Assembly (NCBI RefSeq): GCF_007671685.1
Contig: NZ_VCNL01000003.1
Location: 158,085 to 222,084, forward strand
Reading direction: 5' to 3'
Source: Halorubrum salsamenti
GTDB lineage: Archaea > Halobacteriota > Halobacteria > Halobacteriales > Haloferacaceae
Length of the DNA: 64,000 nucleotides
Positions 40,914 to 50,262 of this stretch are shown here, in pieces. How positions within the stretch are numbered: the stretch's first letter is position 1; the number at the start of each line of letters is the position of its first letter. The position numbers were made by a program, and so were the translations under genes. Below the pieces are notes generated by a model. That model had not been told where the DNA came from and ran no database searches. It saw only the letters and a list, made by a program, of their open reading frames with translations.

Positions 40914-41971
40914 CGCCAGTCCACCCGACCGTACCAGCTGTCTGGATTGTCCGCATACCACTCGATGGTTTGTCGGATACCCTCGCGCCATGAGACTTCG
41001 GGCTTCCACCCGGTCTCCTCATTGAGCTTCTCGTATCCGACGAGAAGCTCCTCGACATCACTGTCACCGGGACGGAAGCGATCATCATCCTGAACGATCT
41101 CAGGGTTCTCCCAGTAGCCCTGTTCACTACCGACATCGAGGATCATCTCAGTCCACTCTCGCATCGAGAGATTTTCGCCGTATCCGTAGACGTACTGTTC
41201 TCCCGGATTGCCTTCGAGAGCAACGTGAAGGTGACCACGGACGCCGTCAGAGACGTAACACAGGTCTCGTTTCGGAGTTAGGTTTCCGAGTTCAACGATA
41301 TCGCGTTCAAGCGCCTGTGTGATGATCGTCCCAGTAATGTATCGCGGGTTCTGTCGTGGTCCGTAGTTGTTGAACATCCGTGTTGTGACGGTTGGAAGCC
41401 CGTATGCGTCGTGATAATTCATGGTGAGGAAATCCGCAGCCAGTTTTGATGTTGCGTAGACGCTTGTTGGGTTGACTGGCGAACGCTCACTCAGGAGAAC
41501 ACGGTCGTCACCATCGAACTCATGCTTACCGAGCATTTCCTCTTTGACGTTACCGTACTCTTCGCTAGTCCCGGCTGTGTCGAATTTTGCGATGTCGAGA
41601 TCGAGATCGACAACAGATTGTAGCAGATTTAACGTACCAACGATATTCGTATCGACTGTTTCGTATGGTCGCTCCCATGATTCACCGACGTGAGCCTGCG
41701 CACCGAGATGAAAGATCAGCGAATCACTATGAGGTTTTAATGCCTTAAGAGCTGATTCGACAGAGTGTTTATCGCGGATATCACCACGATGGAGTGTTAT
41801 TTCGTCCGCGTGGTGACGGATGTTCTTCAGTTCTCCACTAGAGGTCGCTCGAACAAAGGCATGAACATCTGCTCCCCTTTCAATTAGTTTATCAACAAGA
41901 TGAGAGCCGACAAATCCATCAGCCCCAGTTACGAATACGGGGCGTTCAGCAAGTCTTGTGTCGATATCCAT
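40910..41971 (-). CDS. gmd: GDP-mannose 4,6-dehydratase-like SDR
   Basis: The 353-residue protein begins [39 protein letters not shown]. It has [38 protein letters not shown] (Thr-Ser-Glu catalytic triad part), [16 protein letters not shown] (YATSK) and [20 protein letters not shown]. These motifs mark sugar-nucleotide 4,6-dehydratases. The adjoining fcl and gmm genes make GDP-mannose the likely substrate. It is the first gene of the gmd-fcl-gmm operon. Confidence 0.87.
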   Translation of the reverse strand: MDIDTRLAERPVFVTGADGFVGSHLVDKLIERGADVHAFVRATSSGELKNIRHHADEITLHRGDIRDKHSVESALKALKPHSDSLIFHLGAQAHVGESWERPYETVDTNIVGTLNLLQSVVDLDLDIAKFDTAGTSEEYGNVKEEMLGKHEFDGDDRVLLSERSPVNPTSVYATSKLAADFLTMNYHDAYGLPTVTTRMFNNYGPRQNPRYITGTIITQALERDIVELGNLTPKRDLCYVSDGVRGHLHVALEGNPGEQYVYGYGENLSMREWTEMILDVGSEQGYWENPEIVQDDDRFRPGDSDVEELLVGYEKLNEETGWKPEVSWREGIRQTIEWYADNPDSWYGRVDWR

Positions 41972-42150
41972 AGGATGATTTGGATAGTATTGTTGGTTTA
42001 ATCTTTCTATTGACGGCTAGTCAATGGCCCCGAGAAAATATAATAGGGGTACTTGTAGATTGATTTTCTCGTTAGGTCCGATAATAGGCTATAATCGTCA
42101 GTAGATACTACGAGAGGTATTATTCACCGATAGATTTGGTATAGTCGATA

Positions 42151-42402
42151 CTGGCTCAGCTCGATAGGGTCACACTTGAGGAACTATACGAGCTCAAAGA
42201 GCAGTAGACGGAGAAAGCCGCAAGAACACGTTCTCGCGAAGATCGGGCGCAATCAGGGCGGTCAGCTTGATGCGTTGACTGAACGGCACAGAGTCGTTGG
42301 GAAAACGATCCGGAACTCGCTCGATCAGTTCGACGATGAACCGATCGAGCAAGCCTCTACGATGCTCCTCGCCTAGGATATCCAGCACGCTCTTGTGGCG
42401 GA
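42151..42402 (+). pseudogene. IS630-type transposase fragment
   Basis: Three frames together give LAQLDRVTLEELYELKEQ, then KPQEHVLAKIGRNQGGQLDALTERHRVVGKTIRNSLDQFDDEPIEQA, then YDAPRLGYPARS. The middle block matches the N-terminal helix-turn-helix of haloarchaeal IS630-family transposases (ERHGVVEKTIRNWLDRFDDEPIEQAPYDAPR). At least two frameshifts and the loss of the catalytic domain make it a relic. An IS1595-type element lies at its right edge. Confidence 0.75.
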
Positions 42403-43375
42403 GATTGTTGGTGAGTCATAGCGCAGTTTCGAGGATGGTTTTGAGCGCTTCTTTCCCCGGTTTGCGGAACACTTCTCGACGGAGCTGAAACGCTCGGATA
42501 TACGGCGTGAGTCTGTCTTTAGAGACACCTCGATGCGGCGAGAGCCACCGTCGCGCCAGCGACGCGTGGCTCTCGCAGGTGTTCACGTGAACGTCTCCAT
42601 CGGCGTACTCGCCGTCACCGTGGACGACGTATTCACGGGTGAATGCGTCGTCCTCGTCAAGTGGATCGTATGCCCGAAAGCCGTCTGTGTAGACGGTTAA
42701 CGACTCCTGCTGGCGGTCAGCCAGCAGGAGTCGAATCCTCGATTCGGTCGCGGCTTTCGTCGGGATCACGTGTCGTTCACCACTGCCGCGATCAGCGAGA
42801 ACAAACACAGGGAGCTTGTCCTCAGCGTATGTTCCACGTCCGCGCGTAGACAGGCCACGCGAGCGCGACTCTCGGTCGCGCTCGCGGCCCTTGAGACCTG
42901 CTTTCACGTAGAATTCATCTATCTCGATGGGGCCTTCGAGCTGTAGTCGAGGCGCGTCCAGCGCTCGCAAAAAGCGCTGGACGCGCCGGTAGATCGTCTT
43001 GTATGAAACGTCAATCTCTACGTCTAATTGCCTGAGACTTGTGTTGAAGCGGATATACGTGTAGACGGCGAGAAACCACTTTCTGAGCGCCACCGAAGAA
43101 TGTTCGAAGATCGTGCGGTCTGATCGTTGAACGTGCGGTCGCAATCCTTACACAGATACCGCTGAAACACGCGATAGCTGCCGTGGCGAATCTGTGATTC
43201 GGCACGGCAGCGTGGGCAATAGACGCCGTCGCGCCAGCGAACCTGTTCCAGCAGGTTCGCGGCGCGACGCTCCGAGACGAACGTCTTGATAGGGAACATT
43301 GTTCGTCGGGTGACGCGGTCGCGTCACCCTTGCCCGCTGTGACTTCCAGTTACTGCTGAGAACTCACCAACAATC
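42403..43375 (-). mobile_element. IS1595-family (ISH4-like) element with defective transposase
   Basis: Perfect 14-bp terminal inverted repeats GATTGTTGGTGAGT (42403-42416) and ACTCACCAACAATC (43362-43375) bound a 973-bp unit. It contains one transposase reading on the minus strand. No target-site duplication is obvious at the flanks (gtggcgga versus ctctaccc), which suggests later rearrangement at one side. Confidence 0.75.
42416..43299 (-). pseudogene. IS1595 transposase split by a one-base deletion
   Basis: The first part (from 43299, MFPIKTFVSERRAANLLEQVRWRDGVYCPRCRAES... YLCKDCDRTFNDQT) has the zinc-ribbon CxxC...CxxC. The second part (TIFEHSSVALRKWFLAVYTYIRFNTSLRQLDVEIDVSYKTIYRRVQRF... 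GPIEIDEFYVKAGLKG) has the DDE-type core. The two lie in different frames. Related transposases read FND-x-TGTIF, so a single missing base near 43115 explains the shift. The element is therefore probably immobile unless frameshifting restores it. Confidence 0.8.
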
Positions 43376-43518
43376 CTCTACCCAAGAGCGCACGGCGTCG
43401 GAGATATCGTGTTTACTCGGAGAGTTCCGTCAGAAACGAATGAGCGAGAACATTGTTGTCGTCGGCTCAAGCCTTGTATGGAGCAATTTGTTTGTCTCGG
43501 GATTGACGGCAGCATACC

Positions 43519-44697
43519 TCAAGAAGAGCCAAGTCTTATAATATCCTGTCCTATCTTTTTATGATCACAGTGGTCACGAATCCATTGTTGTCCATTGTTT
43601 TTTTGTCGGTTGATACTATTTTCATCCATTTTTAGAGCGTGATCTAGTGTTTTAGAGAGCGATTCTGGACTTTTTCCATCGATGATGAGTACATCAGACA
43701 TTTCAGATTTTAAATCAGCCATATCAGTTGTTATAATAATTGTCTCACTTGAAAGGAAATCCAATATTTTTGAAGGAAATGTATATTTACTCAATAAATT
43801 ATCTGGATCCTGTGGATTGATTAGAACATCTGCTTGAACACAACACCTCTTATACTCAGAAAACGGTAATTGACCAAAAAATGTGACGTCGTCATTATTA
43901 ATCAAGTTAATTTCTTTTTCAATCTTGTTTATTTCTTCTTCTGGACCCCAGCCACTGATCCAAAACTCGCATTTTTCACCGCGATATTCTTCTATCATAT
44001 TAATATATGTATGAACTCCTCTTAGACGATCGAATTTTCCAGCATACATGACGACTGTTTTTGATTCATCATATTCAACAGTTGGAAGATCTTCAGGAAG
44101 TCCAACGGAGGGGAATCCCCGGAATATGATCGTGTTCTTTGTAGGTGCTCTCTTAGCTAGCAAAGCATTGACACAGATAGCACCATCAACCCAAGGTGCA
44201 GAAATAATTCGGCTAGATTTGATTGCTAATCTCCCAACAATGGAGCGGTTGGCAAAAGATCCATCTTCATATTCCAGAATTAAGGGAGTGTTTGAAATTA
44301 GACTCCCAATTGTCGCAGGTATAGCTTTTGAAGGAACCATATTGTAGAATAAGATCATAAATATTTTGTCACTTATTATTTGTTTTATTACTTCACCTGT
44401 TGTGAATATAATTAAGAAGAGTTTATTAATGACAGAAAATTCATATACATTGAGCAGCCTAGGTACAATAATAGTTACTCCGTTGTCAGGGTGTGTGTAT
44501 TTTTTCGGAGATCTATGTATTAGTGACGATTCTGTTACTGACAGTGGTGAAATAACAGTAACTTGTTTATTATTGGCGACCAGTGAATCAATTATGTTAG
44601 ATATTTTATGATAACCAGCCTGTGAATACGAATCAATATTATACGTCCCTTCGATTTCTGGGGTAATAAGCATAGCCACGTATAATACGGTATTCAT
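43519..44697 (-). CDS. GT4-type glycosyltransferase
   Basis: The 392-residue protein has a GT-B layout. The second domain reads TVVMYAGKFDRLRGVHTYINMIEEYRGEKCEFWISGWGPEEEI, then VTFFGQLPFSEYKRCCVQADVLINPQDPDNLLSKYTFPSKILDFLSSETIIITTD. The E-x7-E-type region is replaced by SKYTFPSKILDFLSS as in several O-antigen transferases. The first domain (ISPLSVTESSLIHRSPKKYTHPDNGVTIIVPRLLNVYEF) is long and AT-rich coded. Donor unknown. Confidence 0.8.
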   Translation of the reverse strand: MNTVLYVAMLITPEIEGTYNIDSYSQAGYHKISNIIDSLVANNKQVTVISPLSVTESSLIHRSPKKYTHPDNGVTIIVPRLLNVYEFSVINKLFLIIFTTGEVIKQIISDKIFMILFYNMVPSKAIPATIGSLISNTPLILEYEDGSFANRSIVGRLAIKSSRIISAPWVDGAICVNALLAKRAPTKNTIIFRGFPSVGLPEDLPTVEYDESKTVVMYAGKFDRLRGVHTYINMIEEYRGEKCEFWISGWGPEEEINKIEKEINLINNDDVTFFGQLPFSEYKRCCVQADVLINPQDPDNLLSKYTFPSKILDFLSSETIIITTDMADLKSEMSDVLIIDGKSPESLSKTLDHALKMDENSINRQKNNGQQWIRDHCDHKKIGQDIIRLGSS

Positions 44698-44738
44698 TAC
44701 GTTGATTAATCAGAGATAGATATATATGAGTTTCTGTC

Positions 44739-45833
44739 CTAGCAGATATTTAATGAAATTGCTCTTTCGAACTCTTTCACAAGCAGTTTTTGAGTGAACG
44801 ACTCTCCAACAATTTCTCTACCACGGTTACCGAGTTGCCGGCGAAGGTTCGGATCGGTTCTAAGTTTCTGGATTCCTGAGACAAACCCATCAGTATCATG
44901 GGGGTCATACAGATATCCGGACTTGCCTTCCTCAACGTTCCGCCCGATACCACCTACATCGCTACCAACAACAGGGAGTCCGGCAGCCATCGCCTCTAAG
45001 ACGGTGATACAGAGCCCCTCCCATAGAGATGGCTGAAAATAAATATCGAGATCTGCGAGGAACGCCGGAATGTCTTCTACAAGTCCTAGTAGAGATACAT
45101 TCGTGAGACCGCGTCCTCTAATCTGTGCTTGTAATTCTTCGTATAAATCACCGTTACCTGCGATCTTAAATTGTATGTTAGAGCCCTGGAACTGTTCCGC
45201 AACGTCTAATACAGTCTCGTGATTTTTTTGTTCAGATAACCGTCCAACGCTCCCAACAGTGATGTTCGTCGAATCCTGATGCGTGACGGGGGTATACTCC
45301 TCCAAATCAATTCCAGCGATAGGAACTGTGTGAACGAGACATCGATCGAGTCTGAGATCCGAGATCAGCATCTCCGCGACGGGCTCCGAATCAGCGAGAA
45401 CCACATCGCAAAGTCCGGCCGTCCGACGGAACGCCCGTCGTCGCAGGTCAGTCTTGAACTGATCTGCGTGGTGCCACGTCGCTATCGTCGCGGTCGGATT
45501 CACAATCTTCGCTGCCCGAGCCACCATCGACGAGTGAATAAGTGAACCGACGATCACGTCGGCTGTTCGAACGATCGAATACAGCTCCCGAATAGTCGAC
45601 ACACCGATCCCCGACCGTATCCGGAGATCAACGATACGGACCCACGCAGGAAACTCATCGACGAAATCCTGACTAAATCCGTCTAAAGAAACCACAGTAA
45701 TATCGTACCGTGCTGGATCCAATCCATTGAGCAGACGACACAGACCGATCTCAGCCCCGCCAATGTGTAGGGAGTTAATGATGTAGACGAGCTCCGTCTG
45801 ATCGGTTGTCGAACTAGTATTAAGAGCAGTCAT
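44739..45833 (-). CDS. GT4 family glycosyltransferase
   Basis: The 364-residue protein opens with the donor-independent loop YIINSLHIGGAEIGLCRLLNGL. It continues with TVGSVGRLSEQKNHETVLDVAEQF, the GT4 nucleotide-sugar stretch VSLLGLVEDIPAFLADLDIYFQPSLWEGLCITVLEAMAAGLPVVGSDVGGIGRNV (EGL...LEAMA motif) and a helical C-terminus. It is part of the leftward glycan operon together with the ligase upstream. Confidence 0.9.
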   Translation of the reverse strand: MTALNTSSTTDQTELVYIINSLHIGGAEIGLCRLLNGLDPARYDITVVSLDGFSQDFVDEFPAWVRIVDLRIRSGIGVSTIRELYSIVRTADVIVGSLIHSSMVARAAKIVNPTATIATWHHADQFKTDLRRRAFRRTAGLCDVVLADSEPVAEMLISDLRLDRCLVHTVPIAGIDLEEYTPVTHQDSTNITVGSVGRLSEQKNHETVLDVAEQFQGSNIQFKIAGNGDLYEELQAQIRGRGLTNVSLLGLVEDIPAFLADLDIYFQPSLWEGLCITVLEAMAAGLPVVGSDVGGIGRNVEEGKSGYLYDPHDTDGFVSGIQKLRTDPNLRRQLGNRGREIVGESFTQKLLVKEFERAISLNIC

Positions 45834-45867
45834 TTATTTCTTAGATGAATGATAGAATCCAGATCGT

Positions 45868-47280
45868 TTATTTATGATTCATCTGAGCAGAAACGTTACT
45901 GATCACTGCCCTGAACTTCCCAGCGTCGGTCCGTGGAATAGATTCCAGCGTTTCGACCTCAACTTGGATATCCTCACCGACACGATCCTTGAGCTTCTTG
46001 ATAGCGATTTCCGCTTGTTCGTCTGTATACCCATCATCCGGGACGATCTGTAACACGAACTCGTCAACAGACTCCTGTACGATCCGCGACTCACTAATGT
46101 TCTCAGTGTACTTGAATACATTATAACTCAACATCGGAACCCGGCGCCCGTCTTCTGTGACGACGACCTCATCCTGTCGGCCAATAATCTCGTCGATAAT
46201 CGGCATCTCTCTTCCACAGTCACACTCCTCGTACTTTGGCGGCCCACGAGCCATGTCGCCGATCCGATATCGAATTAACGGCATCGCGCGATTATTCAGC
46301 GCGGTGAGAACTATTTCGCCGACCTCACCTTCAGAGACCGTATTTCCGTCCTCGTCCAGTACCTCGATGATCCCGATTTCGGGATTAACATGCATGTGAC
46401 CGCTGGAACACTCAGTCACGATCGCAGCGCTTTCGGTCGATCCGTACTGGTTGTACACCTTCGTTGACAGTCCGTCCTCGATAATCGATCGATCGTCTTC
46501 GCGGAGCATCTCGGCAGTCGGGAAGCAGGCGGAGATCTCGACGTCTCGATCCGTCTCGATAGCCCGCTGCGCACAGTATCGGATCGAAGAGGGATAGCCG
46601 TCGATGAAGTCCGGTTCGAACTCCTCGATTTCGTCGAGATAGGCATCGACCGTCTCTTCGCCCAAATGGTAACTCGACAACAGTAGACGATTATTTGCCC
46701 GGTCGTATCGTCCGTACGGTCCTCCCGATTGGTCAGCAGGGACGATCTTATTCCCGGTGAACGACACGCGCCGATCTCCGTACCGACAACCCCCCCAGCC
46801 CCAGAACCGGTTCATAACCGCCCAATACTTGATATGAGACGGCACGTCGTGGTACGTGGTTTTTGGCGTTCCGGTCGTTCCGCTTGTACTCAACGCGATA
46901 CAGTCGTCAGTATCTACTTCCGAAGAGATGAGCGCCTCAGGCTCTTGACGGAGTGTTTCACTCTCCAAGAACGGTAGGTGCTTCAGCGCTTCCCGTGGGG
47001 TCGTCGCCGAGCGCACGGATTCGAGGTCAATATCGCTGTAGTGTTTCGTCGTCTGTTTAGCGTGCGCAGCGATATCTTGGAGTTTGTGAAGCTGGTCCTG
47101 TTGCCAGTCTGTTGCGCTCTTCCACTGGTGTCTGCGATATGCTCTGCTACACGTCTGAAATCGGTTATCGTACCGCGTGCGGCGGATTTTGAGTCCTAAC
47201 ACAGAGACAGCAAGCGATTGTAACTGCGGCGGAGACGTATTGTAGAGTTTTCGTAAGAACCAGTTGTTCTGAACCGACAT
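45868..47280 (-). CDS. Phenylacetate-CoA ligase/CapK-like adenylate-forming enzyme
   Basis: The 470-residue protein contains the adenylation P-loop LSTSGTTGTPKTTYHD (about residue 125), YNQYGSTESAAIVTEC (A5 motif), MPLIRYRIGDMARGPPKYEECDCGREMPIIDEIIGRQDE (A8-type region with two Cys) and PRTDAGKFRAV (A10, with Lys). Members of this CapK branch occur in capsule and O-antigen loci. They may activate an acid for N- or O-acylation of sugars. The precise substrate is not known. Confidence 0.83.
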   Translation of the reverse strand: MSVQNNWFLRKLYNTSPPQLQSLAVSVLGLKIRRTRYDNRFQTCSRAYRRHQWKSATDWQQDQLHKLQDIAAHAKQTTKHYSDIDLESVRSATTPREALKHLPFLESETLRQEPEALISSEVDTDDCIALSTSGTTGTPKTTYHDVPSHIKYWAVMNRFWGWGGCRYGDRRVSFTGNKIVPADQSGGPYGRYDRANNRLLLSSYHLGEETVDAYLDEIEEFEPDFIDGYPSSIRYCAQRAIETDRDVEISACFPTAEMLREDDRSIIEDGLSTKVYNQYGSTESAAIVTECSSGHMHVNPEIGIIEVLDEDGNTVSEGEVGEIVLTALNNRAMPLIRYRIGDMARGPPKYEECDCGREMPIIDEIIGRQDEVVVTEDGRRVPMLSYNVFKYTENISESRIVQESVDEFVLQIVPDDGYTDEQAEIAIKKLKDRVGEDIQVEVETLESIPRTDAGKFRAVISNVSAQMNHK

Positions 47281-47413
47281 CTATCTCGTATTTATCAGTA
47301 CGGCTTATTATCGTTGTGTCTCTGATTCCGTGTATATCCGAAGAGTATCATCGAACGAATCCAAAGCCGCAGAGAGATATCCTTTTAATCATCGCGACAG
47401 AGATTAAGCTAGA

Positions 47414-48661
47414 ATGGTCCTTGCGGCGACGGGTTTCTCGTTTCTCGTCTTCGTTTATATTGCGCAGTTAGTAGACGATAAGATGTATCTCAGACTCGGA
47501 TTAGTTGCGTTATTGGGGCACGTAATCGTTGCAGTCGTTGTTATTCCAATTATACCATACACATGGGACTTTGGTCAGTTCGATCAGGCAGCTCAACTGG
47601 TAGCGACAGGAAGTCTCCCTGATGGCTCTACTGTTGCTTCCTTCGCAGCAGTCCAAGGGATAGTGTACGCCATATTTGGCCACGATCCAACGAATATCGC
47701 CATTATTTCTGGGCTCTTGGCTGTCCTCCTCCCGATCCCAATTCGGTACATTACGACATCACTCTACGGGAGAATCCGGCTTGACGGGGTTACGACGATG
47801 ATCCTGTTCCTCCCGCTCTCGTTCTTGATGTTAAGTTTACCAATGCGCGATTCAACGTCGGTGTTTCTTTTCTTTTCGCTATTAGCAATCACAGTCAAAT
47901 CTATCTCAGAAACACGTGCTTTGGTTGGAATCTTTGTATTTCCGGTGTGGGGTATGCTCTACCTCGTTCGCCCTGAACTCGCCCTTGTTTCATTACTCGC
48001 CGTACTCGCTGCGGTTAGTGTTACTGTGATTCAGTTGTCCGATATCGATCTATCTCTGCGATCAATTTTTGTCATCCTCGTTCCTATCGGAGCAGCTGGA
48101 TTTGGTCTTTTCGCTGAACTGCTCTATTCGTTTGAACGGGTAAATGCGGAACTCTCGTATCGAGCGACTGGAGGCGCAGTCTACCTCGACGGAATGGAGT
48201 ACAGTTCATGGTTCGACTTTCTATTGGCGGCGCCAGCACGAGCGATATACTTCCAGTTCACGCCGTTCCCCCTTCACGTCGAGTCAGTATTTCACGGACT
48301 CACACTTGTTGGAACAGTAATCACTATTGTAATATTTATTGGGGCGGTTCGTTCTCTCTATAGTCGAGATTTCGCCACTACGACCGCCATTCTGCTTGGC
48401 GTAGTCTATTTCGCAGGAACTGCCGGTTACGGCGCCATCAACTCAAACTTCGGAACCGGGGTGCGTCATCGAATTATCTTCGATTTTATCCTTGTCATCG
48501 CCGCCGCACCCGTGATCGCGCGCTGGGAGCTACTCGTTCGTGAGTGGCTCGGTGTAGTTCCACGTCACCGCGGCGAGCACGACGAACAGCAGCGCGAAGC
48601 TCAGAAACTGGATGGTCACGTGAAGGCCCGAGGAGAGTATTCGAACGAGGCTGGCGAGTAA
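47414..48661 (+). CDS. Wzy-like polysaccharide polymerase/membrane protein with a replaced C-terminus
   Basis: About ten membrane helices and the motif LPMRDSTSVFLFFSLLAI (about residue 135) and VRPELALVSLLAVLAA resemble EpsG/Wzy-type polymerases. From about residue 375 (VREWLGVVPRHRGEHDEQQREAQKLDGHVKARGEYSNEAGE) the sequence becomes hydrophilic. GC content rises sharply, and the frame runs antisense through a convincing small minus-strand gene. The native 3' end was probably lost at the island edge. Expression and function are uncertain. Confidence 0.7.
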   Translation: MVLAATGFSFLVFVYIAQLVDDKMYLRLGLVALLGHVIVAVVVIPIIPYTWDFGQFDQAAQLVATGSLPDGSTVASFAAVQGIVYAIFGHDPTNIAIISGLLAVLLPIPIRYITTSLYGRIRLDGVTTMILFLPLSFLMLSLPMRDSTSVFLFFSLLAITVKSISETRALVGIFVFPVWGMLYLVRPELALVSLLAVLAAVSVTVIQLSDIDLSLRSIFVILVPIGAAGFGLFAELLYSFERVNAELSYRATGGAVYLDGMEYSSWFDFLLAAPARAIYFQFTPFPLHVESVFHGLTLVGTVITIVIFIGAVRSLYSRDFATTTAILLGVVYFAGTAGYGAINSNFGTGVRHRIIFDFILVIAAAPVIARWELLVREWLGVVPRHRGEHDEQQREAQKLDGHVKARGEYSNEAGE

Positions 48662-48802
48662 GCCCAAGCCGAGAGCTCCCACCAGCACGCGCTCGTCGTT
48701 CAGTGCCCGGAGAAATAGACTCTGTTCGGCCCACTCAATGAGCTGTGCTGAGACGCGGTACAAGAGAGAGTTTTTAACGATCTCCGCCGGACTCAGCTCC
48801 AT
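48530..48802 (-). CDS. Hypothetical small membrane protein, 90 aa
   Basis: The ATG at 48802 gives MELSPAEIVKNSLLYRVSAQLIEWAEQSLFLRALNDERV. Two hydrophobic helices follow (LVGALGLGLLASLVRILSS and VTIQFLSFALLFVVLAAVTW). It has normal haloarchaeal composition, in contrast to the overlapping plus-strand tail. It lies directly downstream of the GT4 gene (27 nt) and is probably in its transcript. I do not recognise the family. Confidence 0.6.
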   Translation of the reverse strand: MELSPAEIVKNSLLYRVSAQLIEWAEQSLFLRALNDERVLVGALGLGLLASLVRILSSGLHVTIQFLSFALLFVVLAAVTWNYTEPLTNE

Positions 48803-48828
48803 TATGCGTTGACAAGAGGAGCGATTAC

Positions 48829-49941
48829 TTATGAGTTTTTCTCGGCGATCGACTGAAGAGTCTGAGTCGTACGCTCGACGGTATCGGCCCACCGATGCTC
48901 GTCCGCCGCGATCTGTTCGGAGGTCTCACTAGGGTCTTCGATCGCTTCGAAGAGTCCGTCTGCGAACGATTCATTCCCAACATCGGCGACCACGTGGCCT
49001 CGCTTCCCAAGCATTGGCGTGACTTGGTCCAGATCGCTCATCACGATCTCCAGCCCGCTCGCCATCGCCTCCAACACCGTCCGCGGCACCCCCTCTGCCC
49101 GGCTCGGCAACACCAGCACGTCCCCGCTCCGGTACACCTTCGGCATCTCGTCGTAGGACACGTGTCCGAGGAACGTCACCGACTCCCCGATCCCCAACTC
49201 GGCCACCTGCGTCTCCAGATCCTCGCGTAACGCCCCGTCGCCACACAGGTACAGCTCCGCGTCCGGGTACTCCTCCAACACCCCCGCGAACGCCTCGACC
49301 GCGAGCCACGGTCGCTTCCCCTCCGCGAACCGCCCGACGAACAACACGACCGGTCCCTCCGCGTCGATCAGGTCGCTCTCCGGCCCCTCCGGCGTGAATC
49401 GCTCCGTGTCGATCCCGTTCGAGACGACCTCGATCCGTGAACTCACGCCCAACTCCCGGACGCGCTGTTTGTCCACGTCGGTGTAACAGAACACCACGTC
49501 CGCCTGGTTGAACGTCCACCGCCCGAGCGTCTGCAGGTACAGCGAGAACAGGCGCTCCGGCGCGTTCTGACTGTACAGGCCGTGGTTCGTAATCGCCAGC
49601 GGGAGGTCGCCGAGCCGCCGCTTCAGCGCCGCGAGGTTCGTCACGAAGTAGCAGTGCGAGTGCGCATGGATGACGTCGAAGTCCTCGCCGTCCGAATGCC
49701 AGAGGTACCGCGCCACCGCGGGCGAGACGTCGTTCCCCAACAGGGTCACGCCCGGAGACACGCGAACGATCGTGTACCCGTGCGTCTCCTCGATCCGCGG
49801 CAGCGACTCGTCCTCCCGCGTCGTGAGCACCGTCACGTCGTGACCCATCGCGGCCTGGTCTCGCGACATCGCGTGAACGTGGTAATCCCCACCGCCCTTC
49901 GTGTCGGGGTAAATCCACGGCGCGACACGGAGAATTCGCAT
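48829..49941 (-). CDS. GT4 family glycosyltransferase
   Basis: The ATG at 49941 gives 370 residues opening MRILRVAPWIYPDTKGGGDYHVHAMSRDQAAMGHDVTVLTTR. The second domain has VVLFVGRFAEGKRPWLAVEAF, ELYLCGDGALREDLETQVAELG and DVLVLPSRAEGVPRTVLEAMASGLEIVMSDL (E-x7-E donor site). This is a retaining GT-B enzyme adding a sugar to a lipid-linked or polysaccharide acceptor. GC-rich codon use differs from the AT-rich GTs on its left. Confidence 0.9.
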   Translation of the reverse strand: MRILRVAPWIYPDTKGGGDYHVHAMSRDQAAMGHDVTVLTTREDESLPRIEETHGYTIVRVSPGVTLLGNDVSPAVARYLWHSDGEDFDVIHAHSHCYFVTNLAALKRRLGDLPLAITNHGLYSQNAPERLFSLYLQTLGRWTFNQADVVFCYTDVDKQRVRELGVSSRIEVVSNGIDTERFTPEGPESDLIDAEGPVVLFVGRFAEGKRPWLAVEAFAGVLEEYPDAELYLCGDGALREDLETQVAELGIGESVTFLGHVSYDEMPKVYRSGDVLVLPSRAEGVPRTVLEAMASGLEIVMSDLDQVTPMLGKRGHVVADVGNESFADGLFEAIEDPSETSEQIAADEHRWADTVERTTQTLQSIAEKNS

Positions 49942-50100
49942 TACGCGCTCGTATCCGACGCCAGCGTACAAACGTACCGGTTCGGATCGATACCGGTTCG
50001 GACTGCTCGCGTTCCGTCCGTCCACTGGCCTGACGGCCTCGGGAGGACATCGAGATCGTCCGGCCGTGCGCCCCGGATCCCCGCCTCAGAACAACACGGA

Positions 50101-50122
50101 CACACCACCGTTTCGAGTGAAG
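50101..50122 (-). repeat. ORB-like dyad element b1
   Basis: On the minus strand CTTCACTCGAAACGGTGGTG plus TG contains a short dyad (TTC..GAA) and a G-rich tail, as in archaeal origin recognition boxes. It is one of three copies in the 450-bp gap 49942-50391, which has no gene. Confidence 0.55.
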
Positions 50123-50207
50123 ACCACCCGAAAAACGCACGGAAACGCGAAATCGAGCGATCTCCGAGCCTCGTGAACGAGCTTGGCGAGGCCGGACCAC
50201 CGAGTCG

Positions 50208-50230
50208 ATTCACGTGAAACGGTGGTGTGT
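50208..50230 (+). repeat. ORB-like dyad element b2
   Basis: ATTCACGTGAAACGGTGGTG plus TGT is a second copy; TTCACGTGAA is a perfect palindrome followed by the shared ACGGTGGTGTGT tail. Confidence 0.6.
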
Positions 50231-50262
50231 GACTCTCCCGAGCCGGGGAACCGATCGGGCGG

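Noticed and set aside
48530..48661. Plus-strand C-terminus of the polymerase as a genuine domain
   Set aside because: Hydrophilic low-quality sequence antisense to a well-formed small membrane-protein gene, with a sharp GC change. Treated as read-through past a recombination junction.
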